Shown here: one piece after another, positions 43,272 to 54,210 of the stretch
How the letters are laid out: each line of letters starts with the position of its first letter
Position numbering within the stretch: the first letter of the stretch is position 1
From: Oncomelania hupensis
Lineage: Eukaryota > Mollusca > Gastropoda > Littorinimorpha > Pomatiopsidae
Assembly (NCBI GenBank): GCA_036898135.1
Contig: CM072522.1
Span: forward strand, 32,413,951-32,477,950
DNA: 64,000 bases
Reading direction: 5' to 3'
Translations under genes and position numbers: made by a program
The notes under the pieces: model-generated
Database searches by the model: none
Told to the model about the DNA's origin: nothing
Seen by the model: the letters and a program-made list of their open reading frames with translations, nothing else

Positions 43272-46200
43272 TAATAATAATAATAACAACAGTGGTTGCT
43301 AATAGGTGCTTAATTTCAAATTAATTCAAACTCAAAGCATGGCAATCTGTACCAACATACACGCTCATGAGCAACAAACAGATTACAAATACACAACAAT
43401 GACAACAGTATACAAGACATACACGTGGTGTAAAGTCAGGGTGATCGCTATTAGGAAATTGAAAGGAAAATAGATTTTTGTATTTTGAAAATTACATTGT
43501 CTTCCTCCTGTATTAATTCTAATACATCTAACAACAAATCACCTGGCAAAGGATCACTGCAAGGACTGGAGACACTGTCTGCCATCATAGTGTGCTGATC
43601 TGTCCACTTTTGATCACAAGATCCTGCACACACCACACACAAAAATTAATTATGTCATGTCCTACACAACACATCAAGGACTGGAGACACAGTCTGTCAT
43701 CATAGTGAGATCATCTTTCCACTTTTGATCACAAGATCTGGCACGCACCAAACACCAAAATAAATTACGTCTTAGAAAACATAAACGGACAAAAGCACAG
43801 CCAGAAATTAATTTAATAAAAGAGAACAATTGCTATCATGTAATGATCTAATGATTTCAGAGTCTGTTCTAAGCACATAAAAAATATCATTTTGTGTACA
43901 CAGCAAAACAAATACAGTAAAAACACTTATTTGATTTTACATTGAAAAATCTCACTCCCAGCAGACCTGTTCACCCCTACCAATGCCAGTCAGGAGTAAG
44001 CAGACTGTCTGTCAGGAGTTTTATCTGTCTGTCAGGAGTACAGTACCGGAATACATTTTTTGAGAGATTGAGAAAAAATAAAACAAAAAGACAGTTAAAT
44101 TTACTACAAAAACACATTAAAAAGTAAATTTGAAAAAGCATTCACTTATTTATTGCTTTAGCAATAAACGAGCTTATTGTGCGTTGGTTAGCCTGCTCTT
44201 GTTGCAACTGCTTGTGTCTACCACAGTTCACGTGCCTTTCAATGGCATTTCTACCGCCGTCCACAACGCTGAAGTCAAGTTTGCAAATTTTGCAGTACGC
44301 ATAGTTTTCAGACCTTTCGGAGCTCGTTAAGCACTTATGCAGTTCTGAATAAGAAGCATTCCACTTCTGCGTGTAAAGCATCTTCTTTTTGGGTGGTGTT
44401 TGTCCACCATCTTCTGCGTTTTTTATTTTCGGCATCGCGAACAGACTAGTCACTTCGAAAACATGCACAAATGCTCGATCACACACGAAAGAAAGTGCGA
44501 GAGCCGGAAATCGAAACTTGTACAGGAAATTCCAGTTTTTGTCTTATTACGGAAAACTTACGAAACGGAAAAAAAAGCGTCTCTCTACCGAAAAAACTAC
44601 TTTTTTTTTTCATCGCTCGCGTTTGAAACCGGAGTTTTTGTTTTCAAAACGGATAAGCGGATTTTTACAGTTAAAACGGAGAAAATCCGGTCAAACCGGA
44701 AGAGTGAACAGCTCTGCTCCCAGCAATAAATGTAAAACAAAATCTATATTAATTATTTAATTAAAATAAATAAATTACCTTGCAAAGGATTAGTGCAAGG
44801 ACTCAAGATGTTGTCACTGATAGTGTGCTGCAATGGACATGACTCGCCATAGGATTCTGCACACAAATCACACACAAAAATTTGTTGGTTAAAAAAAAAA
44901 GCAGCCACACATACTGACAATATGATACATGATACAAATTACAATACAATACAATAATACTTTATTCTCTCTTTATTATCTTTTTTAAAATTAGTTTAGA
45001 CAATTAACTTGCCTTGCATTGTACTCAGTAGAATAAATAAAATAACTTACAATCGGAATAAAACAAAGATAGATATGTAGTATGTAGTCTGTAGGGTGGT
45101 GTATCGCTCCCACCCCCACCCCTAGTACTTAGGAACCTGTTACTATGTATGGTGCTTATTTGTACTATGTATATCCCATTAGGCGGTGGTTTTAGTTTGA
45201 CTTGTCTGCACTTTTAGATTAGACTTGAAAGATGGTATTCTTATGTATTACTTAGTCTTAGGTTCCATATTCTTGTGCATACTTTACAATTATTGCATGT
45301 TGACTGCAGTCGGTTGTATGCCACTTTATCATTTATGCTGTGAAAAGTACGGAGTGCGTGTGAGTGTGGACTTGTTTTATGTTTTATGATGTAACACCAA
45401 AACAAAATCATGTGCTTTATGTGCATTTTGGAATAAATAAACTGATTGATAAAGCACATGCTTAATACACAAGTAATACTGATGAACTACATTGTCAACA
45501 TATTCCCCTAAACAATTACAACAAATAAAAGAAATAAACATGAAGCCTAACCTGTGAGCTTGGGCTTCTTAGCACAAGTTGGGAGACGGTGTCGCTGTGG
45601 TAGAGAACGCTTACAGGTCACTCGAGGTGGTGGATTGCTGACGGCAAACAAAGTTGGAACAGCGCACCAAATCAGTCTGTTTTTTGTAGTAGCATTCATG
45701 AATTGAGAGTCCTCAAAGTGGTCGGCACACAGGTAAGTATAACGCAGCTTTTCTATATCTTTGGGCAGATCATCTCGTCTGCAGTTTTGCCTCCATTTCT
45801 GGCATCTAATATGACCACACACAAAAAAAATTCATGTGTCAAACTGTTCATTCTACCTTAAAATTTATTACTTACAAAATAGTACCAAAACCTCCAACAA
45901 CACTGTCAGCCCTGATTGACAGATAATCACTACAGCATTTTATTTCTTTTTATTTAAGCCTGTATAAATCATTAAATGTCTACTTTTTTTTACTTTTTTC
46001 CTGCTTCCATTTTCTTTAATAGCCTAAATATTTTAAGAACCATGTTAGCATCTAGCAAATAGAATTTAATTTCGCTTAGGCTAGGCTATTTTATGCATAG
46101 TGTAACTGGGACTAAAGTAAAAAATTCCAGAAAAATTACCAGTTGCAAAGTGAACTGTAGTTTTTGGCATTGTGCACAAGTCAAGTGACAAAATGAATAC

Positions 46201-46927
46201 ATTTTAGTAGTTTACGACTCTATTATTAACTAGTGTTACTGATAGGCCTAAATATTGTTACTGTGGTTACCGAGTTGGAATACTTACTAAGTTACTACTT
46301 GACGCAGACGGCAGAGTAGGCTACATTAAACTAAAATAGGCATTATCCCTAAATAAACCGAAAGTAGGTCAATGAGAGTTGCTTCCCTTGAAGTGCGGTA
46401 CACAATACATGTTGACAGCTATTTAGGAAGTACTCCTAAATAAACCGAAAGTAGGTCAATGAGAGTTGCTTCCCATGAGGTGCGGTACAAAATACGTGTT
46501 GACAGCTATTTAGGAAGTACTCCTATTGGATTATAAAAACAGCCACAAATGTGCCTAATATTTAATCTACATATGCCTTCGGACTTGAATATACAAACTG
46601 TCTCCCTAATCGTTAATAATCAAAGGCACACAAACTTTTAACATATCTGATAATATCAGTAAGAGATCTATCAGTATTCACTCAATCACTGATCGATTCA
46701 TCGAGCATCGTCATCATCAATCATCATATCATGTGCTAAGTTCAATCTAATGTCTGTTTATTTTACTTAAAGTTATAAATAAACACTCAGGATTAAACTT
46801 ACCTAGGCACATCCTTGACAGGAAAACGGAAAAAGGATTTCTCTGGGAAGGCATATTTGGAATTAGTGCACGAAATTGCACTACAATGTGTGCCACCTTG
46901 TCGTACTTTCTTCTTAGCGCTCGACAT
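42237..46927 (-). CDS. gene E: THAP-domain protein, five exons (343 aa predicted)
   Basis: Predicted exons: 46927-46803, 45805-45552, 44856-44779, 43623-43543, 42730-42237. Exon 1 opens MSSAKKKVRQGGTHCSAISC and ends KSFFRFPVKDVP; exon 2 continues RCQKWRQNCRRDDLPKD, LCADHFEDSQF and CAVPTLFAVSNPPPR, giving a complete THAP finger. Exons 3 and 4 are symmetric phase 1-1 tandem duplicates (78 and 81 bp) sharing QHT, SPC and PL-Q/P-G. Exon 5 encodes a basic region (LCLRKQRKVWYNKQYKMAKK, KLPTKRKESLNKKKE) and AGIKREPALR. All junctions are GT-AG with consistent phase. The exon 5 ORF runs 128 bp into exon 1 of gene D, so its true end may be earlier or spliced. An alternative donor at ~43490 would extend exon 4 by DLLLDVLELIQEEDN. 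Confidence 0.7.
43310..43480 (-). mobile_element. SINE 3' fragment
   Basis: The plus strand reads CTCAAAGCATGGCAATCTGT to ACACGTGGTGTAAAGTCAGG, the reversed body of the tRNA-SINE family also seen near 37920 and 60430. An (AAT)n tract at ~43242-43285 precedes it. Confidence 0.6.
43543..43623 (-). CDS. gene E exon 4
   Basis: It encodes GSCDQKWTDQHTMMADSVSS and PCSDPLPG. The acceptor is GTGCAG|GATCT and the donor CCAG|GTGATT. It is paralogous to exon 3. Confidence 0.65.
43680..43747 (-). pseudogene. degenerate third copy of the gene E repeated exon
   Basis: It keeps CCAG|ATCTTGTGATCAAAAGTGG and GTGTCTCCAGTCCTTG but lacks the 3' part and donor of exon 4. Confidence 0.7.
43955..44723 (-). mobile_element. 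hAT-like element with BED-finger ORF, in a gene E intron
   Basis: The element spans 43962-44716 (755 bp). Its ends read inward as CAGACCTGTTCAC and CAGAGCTGTTCAC (12 of 13). CTCCCAG is duplicated on both sides (43955-43961 and 44717-44723). It carries one 97-codon ORF resembling the N-terminal BED-type region of hAT proteins and no catalytic domain. Confidence 0.82.
44142..44435 (-). CDS. BED-like zinc-finger ORF (97 aa) in the hAT-like element
   Basis: It opens MPKIKNAEDGGQTPPKKKML, then has QKWNASYSELHKCLTSSE, CKICKLDFSVVDGG and ERHVNCGRHKQL. The C-x2-C...H-x4-H pattern with an upstream Trp fits BED-type fingers of hAT transposases and of host proteins derived from them. It stops at 44142. 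It may be an internally deleted transposase or a DNA-binding-only protein that could compete with the full-length transposase. Confidence 0.65.
   Translation of the reverse strand: MPKIKNAEDGGQTPPKKKMLYTQKWNASYSELHKCLTSSERSENYAYCKICKLDFSVVDGGRNAIERHVNCGRHKQLQQEQANQRTISSFIAKAINK
44779..44856 (-). CDS. gene E exon 3
   Basis: It encodes ESYGESCPLQHTISDNILSP and CTNPLQG. The acceptor is GTGCAG|AATCC and the donor CAAG|GTAATT. It is phase 1-1. Confidence 0.62.
45552..45805 (-). CDS. gene E exon 2, C-terminal half of THAP domain
   Basis: It reads CQKWRQNCRRDDLPKDIEKL, YLCADHFEDSQF, then LIWCAVPTLFAVSNPPPRV. The C-x2-H ligands and AVPTLF are present. The acceptor is ATATTAG|ATGCC; the donor CACAG|GTTAGG. 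Confidence 0.88.
46349..46522. repeat. 87-bp tandem duplication with inverted ends
   Basis: Two adjacent units start CCTAAATAAACCGAAAGTAG and end GCTATTTAGGAAGTACT. Each unit's ends are inverted relative to each other (AGTACTCCTAAATA against TATTTAGGAAGTACT). It lies in intron 1 of gene E. Confidence 0.85.
46803..46927 (-). CDS. gene E exon 1, N-terminal half of THAP domain
   Basis: ATG at 46927 opens a reading frame with C-x4-C at HCSAISC and the SFFRFP motif. The donor is CCTAG|GTAAGT, phase 2, and joins exon 2 to give ...VPRCQKWRQNC. Confidence 0.88.
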
Positions 46928-47361
46928 TTTCCCCAAGTGACGACAGTTATTTCGCTAGGTGGCGCTTCTCTAATATCGAAAGTAGCGAACTCCCGGAAGT
47001 GGGCCTCATGGCATGTCTTTAAATATCAAGGTCTTTGTTCCAGCTCTCTGATTTGATTCAATAAACCACACAACTGAAACTTATCAAATTCAAAACAAGG
47101 GAAGTAATAACCCATACCGGAAGCTTGTTCAGAAGCTTTTTCCGTTTCGAATATGTTTCCGAAAATCTTATCACAAATTCTTCAGGATCAAATGAATAAA
47201 AACTATTTATTGTTAATTGAATTGTGATCACTTTATACAATCAAGCGACGGCAAAAGCAACCGTGTATAAAAGGAGGTTAAAAAAAAAAATCCTCAAAAG
47301 ACACGAAAATACACGAGAAGATTAGAAAAGACGCGAGAAGACACGAAATGACAAGAAGAGA

Positions 47362-49830
47362 CGATGATGATGTCCACTTGTATGGCGCACATATCCATGC
47401 TGGCAGCATGCTCAGGGCGCAGGGGGTTGGGGAAAAAGGGTGAAAAAAAAAAGAACTTCTCTATGTATACACTAAAAAGTAGTCAAAAAAGATACGTCTT
47501 CAGACGCCTCTTGAAAGAGTCCAGTGTCTCTACGACTCTCAAGTCCTGGGGGAGAGTGTTCCACAATGCTGGGCCACAGTGGGAGAAGGAGCGGTGACCC
47601 AAGCGCCTCTTCCTGTGACCATCCACACTTGGAACGGACAACATAAACTGGGAAGAGGAGCGAATGCGCCTTGAGGGTTTGTGGGTAGGGACAATGTCTC
47701 TCAAGTACCGGGGAGAGGTGGGGTCATGGACACACTTGTAGCACAAGGAGAGGACTTTGTGGTCAATTCTCTTCTTGACTGGTAGCCAATGAAGTTGTCG
47801 GAGAACCGGAGTGATATGGTCGGTCTTCTTGCTGCGGGTGACAATCCTGGCGGCCGTGTTCTGAACACGTTGGAGACGATCAAGCTGATGGTCAGGAAGG
47901 CCCCACAGACAACTGTTTGCATAGTCTAACCTGGATATCACCAAGGTGACGGCAATGGTGATAGCAGCCTTGTTTGTGAGAACACCTCGCAGGTTACCAA
48001 GAGAGCGGAGATGGAAGTAGCACCCCTTAACCACGGCACCAACGTGATCCTCCATTGTGAGGTTGGCATCGATCATGATGCCGAGGTCTCTGACAGTGGA
48101 CGAGAATGGAATCACAGATTGCCCAACACTGATGGAGGTCAGGGATACAGCGTCTCTTTTGCTCTTAGGTCCACACATGATGGCCTCAGTCTTGTCCTCA
48201 TTCAGCTTTAGCATGTTGTGCGTCATCCACACATTGATGTCAGCACACCAGCTCAATGCCTATGTGAGCAGCACTCTTAGGTTCTCCCACATTTTGCTGG
48301 CTGCGGGCTATTTATAGCTTGCCTACACCTTCCCTTTCAGTGAAAGGAAAGGAAAGAAGAGCACTGGCGAAGCTATTTATAGCTCGCCTGGCTGAACTAG
48401 CTTCAAAACCTAAAAGCTTTGGTTGAGTCGGTGTGTCAGAGCAACACAGCTCAATCTTCTTAGCAGACTCCACTGCAGCTGCGTCATCAGGAGGGAAAGA
48501 GTCATAGAGGCCAGAGTCATCTGCAAAAAGCTGCCTCCCTAGCCCGTGTCTCTCGATGATAAGGCCCAACTCAGAGGTATACAGCGAGAAGAGTATAGGT
48601 CCCAAAACGGACCCCTGAGGAACCCCACATGTCAGTCTTGTAACATCAGATGCAGCGGTGTTCACAGTGACGTACTGGAAACTATCCTCAAGATACGACT
48701 GGAACCAATGATGGACGCAGCCCTCGAGTCCAAACTCCAGATGAAGTCTCTGCAGTAGCAGCTGGTAGTCGATGAGGTCAAACGCCGAGCTGAGGTCGAG
48801 CATCACCAGCAAGAAGAAGTTACCACGGTCGGCAGCACAGAGAATGTCGTTAAGTACCCGCAGTACAGCAGTCTCTGTGGAATGTCCTGGCCTGTAGGCT
48901 GACTGGAAATTATCCAACAGCTGATAGCGAGACATATGCTCCGCAAGCTGGTCGGCAACAACACGCTCAAGCAGCTTAGACACAAAAGGAAGATTTGAAA
49001 CCGGGCGATAGTTCTTCTCAACACCGGAATCCAAGGTCGTTTTCTTGAGAAGCGGCCGTATAACGGCTGTCTTAAATGGGCGGGGAACATAACCCGCTGC
49101 AAGGCTGGCATTGATAATGTGAACCAGGACTGGCAGCAAAATGTCAAGGTTGTCTAACACTAGCTTAGTGGGAACAGGATCAATACTGGAGAAAGTCGGC
49201 TTTGACCTGGCAATCACTTTACGCAGCTGATCCTCGGAGACTGGTGTAAAGGAAGAGAACGCTTCACCACCAAACCTAGTGCACTCCTCACTAGCACCAC
49301 CCAAGTTTACACTGCACTTTCTATGTGTTAGCTGATCTCTAAGAGTCTGAATCTTCTCATTAAAAGAACTGTGACAGGGTCCTCGCAGCAGCCTCAGCAC
49401 CGAGGGTAGGAAGAACGGGAGGCGATGCCTCCTTCCCTAGGAGTCTGTTCACTATGCTAAACACTTTCTTGGGGTCAGAGGCAGCAGACTCAAGTTCACT
49501 CTGAATACTCTCAGACTTGGCCTGACGAACAACTTGGGAGCAGTGGTTCCGCGCCTTGCGGAACAAGTCCTTGTGAACCTGAAGACCTGACTTGCGGAAC
49601 AGCAATTCAGCGCGCCGTCGTGCAATCTTGGCTTAAAACACCTGAGGGGTGATCCACGATGAGGCCGGACGCGCTGATATACGCTTTACTCCCTGCGGTG
49701 CGTATTTGTCCAACAGGAAGATGAGGGTGTCATTGTACAATCCAACACACTCAGCGACATCAGGTGGCGAAATTTCCATTCGAGTTCTATTTATCTTGAA
49801 TTGTCAATATAGTAGGCTAGCAGGCCTGTA
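47362..49830 (-). pseudogene. CR1/L2-like LINE, 5'-truncated, with frameshift and insertion
   Basis: The minus strand encodes FRKARNHCSQVVRQAKSE and the RT: STETAVLRVLNDILCAADRG, VMLDLSSAFDLIDYQLLLQR (first catalytic Asp), CGVPQGSVLGPILFSLYTSE, GRQLFADDSGL (FADD), then LNEDKTEAIMCGPKSKR and the C-terminal SFSHCGPALWNTLPQDLRV. A frameshift near 49400-49360 and an insert at ~48258-48455 break it. The 3' end has GCGCCATACAAGTGGACATC followed by ATCATCATC, the tail type of L2/CR1 relatives. It covers most of the RT but lacks an endonuclease. Confidence 0.88.
48258..48455. other. ~198-bp insertion in the CR1/L2-like LINE
   Basis: The coding sequence is interrupted between KKIELCC and CADINVWMT. 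CAGCTCAAT flanks the insert at 48249-48257 and 48447-48455, within a longer imperfect direct repeat of ~20 bp. Inside, CTATTTATAGC occurs twice. It may be a small mobile element or a slippage product. Confidence 0.55.
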
Positions 49831-50037
49831 ATTCGAATCTCTCATCAAATTTATCAAAACGTCTTTATGCAGCATGCGAGGCAATATTAAAATAAAAGCT
49901 GGGGTGGGCGTTGGCCATCATGAAGATTTCATGGGTTAGGTTTAGAAGAGCAGTACAAGGAGCTGTTTTCCAGTGCTGGTTGAAATGGTTTTTGAGGCTG
50001 TTGCTCGAGGGTGCATCGACAACCTGATCAGGTGGGC

Positions 50038-50059
50038 TATTATTATTATTATTATTATT

Positions 50060-50137
<78 letters not shown>
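50038..50137. repeat. (ATT)n / (ATC)n microsatellite
   Basis: About 100 bp of triplet repeats. The poly-Ile, poly-Met and poly-Asp ORFs across it are artefacts. Confidence 0.95.
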
Positions 50138-50138
<1 letters not shown>

Positions 50139-50190
50139 GTATTACCTATTTGGCCATCATTAGCATTACTGTTCATTTTATTTGCGCTCC

Positions 50191-51225
50191 TTTGTCATCT
50201 CCATCTTCCTATACACTAGCGAAACATGGACCCTCACAGCAGATCTACAACGAGCATGGAGATGAGATGCTACAGAAGACCTGGGCATTTCCTATACCCA
50301 GCACATCACCCCCGTTGGGATGCTGGGGGTTTCAGTATAAATAGTATCCCCACTTTCTGGAAATTTAGTGCTTTAAATTTCCACTGTCGCTGTTTTTCTC
50401 ATTTGCTCTTTCTAATTCCTGCTCTGTTCTATCAATCTGCTATACTATCTTCTTCTTCGCTAGACCAGTCAACTACCTTTTTTCTTGAAAACTCTTCCGG
50501 GACAAGACTCCTCATTTGTGTGTGAGGTCTGTTGGATCAGCTTGGAAATATTGGACGCTTTCTGCCAGGTGGTCACTAGGGCTTCCTATGATGTTATTAT
50601 TTAGCAATGTAGGCATTTTATATGTATGCGTTTTGTTGATAATTTATAAGGATGTTTGTATTCTATTTTGTTTTTGTAAACGGGGGTTCGATAAATTAGA
50701 GTACAGCCTCAGCGTCCCCTGCGTGGGATGTCTTTATTGTAAAGTGACTGGCTGGCGGAGAGCTTTCAGTTTTACCACTAGGGTTGTTTCAGCAGATCTT
50801 TTATGCGAATCAGGGGTTGTCCGGTCCTGATTTGGCTCGGAAGAGTCCGCTGGACCTAAAGCAATAATCATGTAATGTAATGTAATACCTAGCACATCAC
50901 CAACAACGAAGTCCGACAGACCATAACACAAGCCATTGGACAACATGACATGCTCACAATGGTGAAGAAATGAAAACTCCGATAGTACGGTCACCTCTCC
51001 AGAGCATCAGGCCTTGCAAAGACCATCTTTAAAAGTAGGGTGCAAGGAGGCAGAAGAAGAGGGAGACAGAAAAAGAGGTAGGAGGAAATATTCAAGAATG
51101 GACTGGCTTGACACCGAGCGAAGCCACGAAGGTTGCTGAGGACAAAGAAAGATGGAGTACGCCGGTTAAACAATCACCTGGGTGCCCCAACGACCTTCGA
51201 GTTAAGGGTATATGAATAGGAAATA
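50191..51225 (+). pseudogene. RTE-like LINE 3' fragment split by retroposon X
   Basis: Left part 50191-50310 (TCATCTCCATCTTCCTATAC to CCCAGCACATCACC), right part 50887-51225 (CCTAGCACATCACCAACAAC onward). The two join once X and one copy of the target duplication are removed. Confidence 0.85.
50311..50886 (+). mobile_element. retroposon X, full length (576 bp), with 15-bp target duplication
   Basis: It starts CCCGTTGGGATGCTGGGGGT, has TATAAATAGTATCCCCAC ~20 bp in, and ends GGACCTAAAGCAATAATCAT plus (GTAAT)n. Target duplication ACC-C/T-AGCACATCACC lies at 50296-50310 and 50887-50901. It encodes no convincing protein and has no tRNA-like 5' end. Confidence 0.85.
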
Positions 51226-51320
51226 AAATAGTAAATAGGAGTTCATTTTATGCAATCACAGAAATAACACTTTCTTTAACATTCCTGCTCACTTCTTATT
51301 TTTAATCCTTTTTGGTGTTT

Positions 51321-51925
51321 AGAGGTCACCCAAAATGATCCCATCTTATAATAAAGTTAGGGGCAGAGCAACTGTAGAGGTCACCCAAAATGATCCCATC
51401 TTATAATAAAGTTAGGGGCAGAGCAACTGTAGAGGTCACCCAAAATGATCCCATCCTATAATAAAGTTAGGGCCAGAGCAACTGTAGAGGTCACCCACAA
51501 TGATCCCATCCTATAATAAAGTTAGGGGCAGAGCAACTGTGGAGGTCACCCAAAATGATCCCATCCTATAATAAAGTTAGGGGCAGAGCAACTGTAGAGG
51601 TCACCCAAAATGATCCCATCCTATAATAAAGTTAGGGGCAGAGCAACTGTAGAGGTCACCCAAAATGATCCCATCCTATAATAAAGTTAGGGGCAGAGCA
51701 ACTGTAGAGGTCACCCAAAATGATCCCATCCTATAATAAAGTTAGGGGCAGAGCAACTGTAGAGGTCACCCAAAATGATCCCATCCTATAATAAAGTTAG
51801 GGGCACAGCAACTGTAGAGGTCACCCAAAATGATCCCATCCTATAATAAAGTTAGGGGCAGAGCAACTGTAGAGGTCACCCAAAATGATCCCATCCTATA
51901 ATAAAGTTAGGGGCAGAGCAACTGT
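51321..51925. repeat. 55-bp minisatellite, 11 copies
   Basis: The units start AGAGGTCACCCAAAATGATC and end GGCAGAGCAACTGT. The period is exactly 55 bp; copies differ at few sites (a C-to-T at ATCCCATCYTATAATAAAG in the first two, GGGCCAGAG in the third). It directly follows the truncated end of the LINE at 51938. Confidence 0.97.
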
Positions 51926-51937
51926 AGGGAATAGTGG

Positions 51938-53380
51938 AAGGAGTATTATTTTCAGGAGGACCTTGCTGGGATGGTTGATGAGGCTGATGGTGCGGTAATT
52001 TTCACATTCCTGAAGGTTACCTTTTTTGGGAAGAGTGATGACAAGTGACTGGGTCCATGGTATAGGCCACTCCCCACTCTGCCAGATCTTGTTACAGATA
52101 ATGGTGAGGGCATCAATCATCGCTTCTCCTCCTGCTTGTAGCAGTTCCGCGGGTATGTTGTCCACTCCCGCTGACTTCCCTTTCTTTAGCGATTGCACTG
52201 CTGCCTCAACTTCTTCCCGGAGAATTGGGAGGATTTCTTCTTCTTCTCTGTTCTTGGGACATGATAGAACTGATGGGTCTCCATTTGGTGTACGGTTGTA
52301 AAGGTCAGAGCAGTACTCTGTCCATCTGTCCAAGACTTCTTGTTCTTCTGTAAGGCATATGCCAGACTTGCTTTGGATCGTAAAGACTTTGGGCTGTTTG
52401 ACACTTGTCAGCCGCTTCACAGTCTGGTAGGCCTTCTTGCTGTTGTTCTTGTTCAGATTGTTCTCTATTTCCTGGCACTGATCTTCTATCCAGTTCTCCT
52501 TTGCTGTGCGCATGCATTTTCGGATGTCATTGTTGATTTTTTGGTAGACGTCAGCTCCCTGTGAGGTGTTCTTTTTCTTTTTTATCTCTCTTCGTTTATC
52601 ACACAGATCCAAAAGTTCAGGTGTGATCCACGGCTTCTTCTTTGGTCGGTGCTTGCCAAGGATTTCAGTGGCGGCATCTGTCACAGCTGAGTTGAAGGTG
52701 GTGGTCATGGTGTTGACATCTACTTCACCAGCCCCCAAAATGAGCAGTGGTGCAAATTTCCCTCCAATTGTGGCCTGAAATAGTTCTGCCACCTCTGAGT
52801 CTTGCAGTTTGTCCAGGTCGAACTTCAGTCTAGTGCATTTGCTGTATTTACTCTCTTCAAGTGGAGCCGGAAAGACATCATCACGAGATCGTGGTCACTT
52901 CCGATGTCTGCTCCTGGAAAAGTGCGTGTCCTGCCAATGTTGATGCTTGATTTGAAGCGTTTCTTGACCATGATGTAGTCTATTTGGTTGTGATACTCCC
53001 CGCCAGGACTGTGCCATGTCCATCGTCTGGAGTTTTTGTGGAGACCAAGCGTGTTTGCCAGTACCAGATTGTTGTATCTGGCAAACTCCAAGAGTCTCAG
53101 ACCCCTGTCATTTGTCTCGTTGTTGCAGTGGGGTCCACATGTGTCTCCCCAGTTGTGGTGCGCATCTTGGCCAACCTTGGCATTCCAGTCGCCTTGCACT
53201 ATGACTATGTCCTTCTTCGGCACTTGGTCAAGGACCACCTGTAGATTTTCATAAAAATCCTCCACTTCGCTGTCGTCATAGTCTGATGTTGGGGCATAGG
53301 CCTGGATGATGGTGATGTTGAAAGGGGTTGCTCTCAGGCGGATGGTAATGAGTCTACTGGAGACTGGGCGGCAACCCATA
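51938..53380 (-). pseudogene. RTE-like LINE, endonuclease and N-terminal RT, 3'-truncated
   Basis: Two ORFs, 53379-52825 and 52792-51938, cover the endonuclease (IIQAYAPTSDYDDSEVEDFY, GDWNAKVGQDAHHNWGD, RRWTWHSPGGEYHNQIDYIM, GADIGSDHDLV) and the linker plus first RT blocks (SAGVDNIPAELLQAGGEAMI, GNLQECENYRTISLINHPSK). The endonuclease here is the cleanest in the window. A frame break at ~52800 separates the two. Homology ends at KVLLKIIL, where the minisatellite begins. Confidence 0.9.
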
Positions 53381-53612
53381 TATATATCCTGTAACTCTGA
53401 GGTCGTTGGTGCACCATAGATGATTGTTTAACCAGCATACTCCATCTTTGTCCTCAGCAACCCTGATGGCTTCACTCAATATCAAGCCAGTCCATTCTCG
53501 AATGTTGTCCTCCCACCTCTTTTTCGGTCTCCCTCTTCTTCTACCTCCTTGCACTGTGCCTTGCAGGATGGTCTTTGCAAGGCCTGATGATCTAGAACAT
53601 GGCTCTACCATC
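53381..53612 (-). pseudogene. RTE-like LINE 3' fragment at the duplication junction
   Basis: The counterpart of 30947-31175, directly abutting the 5' end of the RTE-like copy at 51938-53380. Confidence 0.88.
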
Positions 53613-54210
53613 GAAGTAAATATATATATATCTATTTTAAAAAAAAAAAATTATTATTACTAAATTTACTTATGTTATTATAATGATTATTATTAAAAAA
53701 AATTTTATTTATTGCCCACAAGGGGCCATTTACCTGTCAATATCATAGGTTTTTCTTGAGGCCAGGGATTAACTGCTTTCTTCACAACCATTTTCTCCTC
53801 AGCACAGTTCATTAAAAGAGACCAATTTATTGTTGACACAGAAGAGCTAATAGTACTGTGTCTCTTGGTTGCTTCCCTTACATTCAATGAAGAAAAGTCA
53901 TAACTGATCACACCTGCTAAATTCAAGGGCTTACACAAATTATTTGCCATACATTTGGTGGCACTTAAGGGGTTGCAAACAATGAATGCAAATTTTTTCA
54001 TCAAATTGCAAGTGAATCTTTACAAATTACAAATATTACACGTTTTCTATTCTGAATATCTATCTATCTATATATCACTATGTGCTTCTTCAAACTGATA
54101 TCCACAATGAAAGCTTAATCACAAACATCATGCACATGAGCTTTCTCTTCTAATGTATCAACATGTGCCGTTACAAATGGCTAACTCGAGAGTAAGCTTC
54201 ATTACAAAAA

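Noticed and set aside
49865..50344. Poly-Asp, poly-Met and poly-Ile ORFs
   Set aside because: Artefacts of an (ATT)n/(ATC)n microsatellite.
50516..50830. 104-aa ORF in retroposon X and its minus-strand relatives
   Set aside because: The frame is open in some X copies but breaks at different places in others, with no conserved start and no known domain.
51321..51925. Possible CRISPR-like array
   Set aside because: The 55-bp units are contiguous without unique spacers and the genome is eukaryotic; it is a minisatellite.
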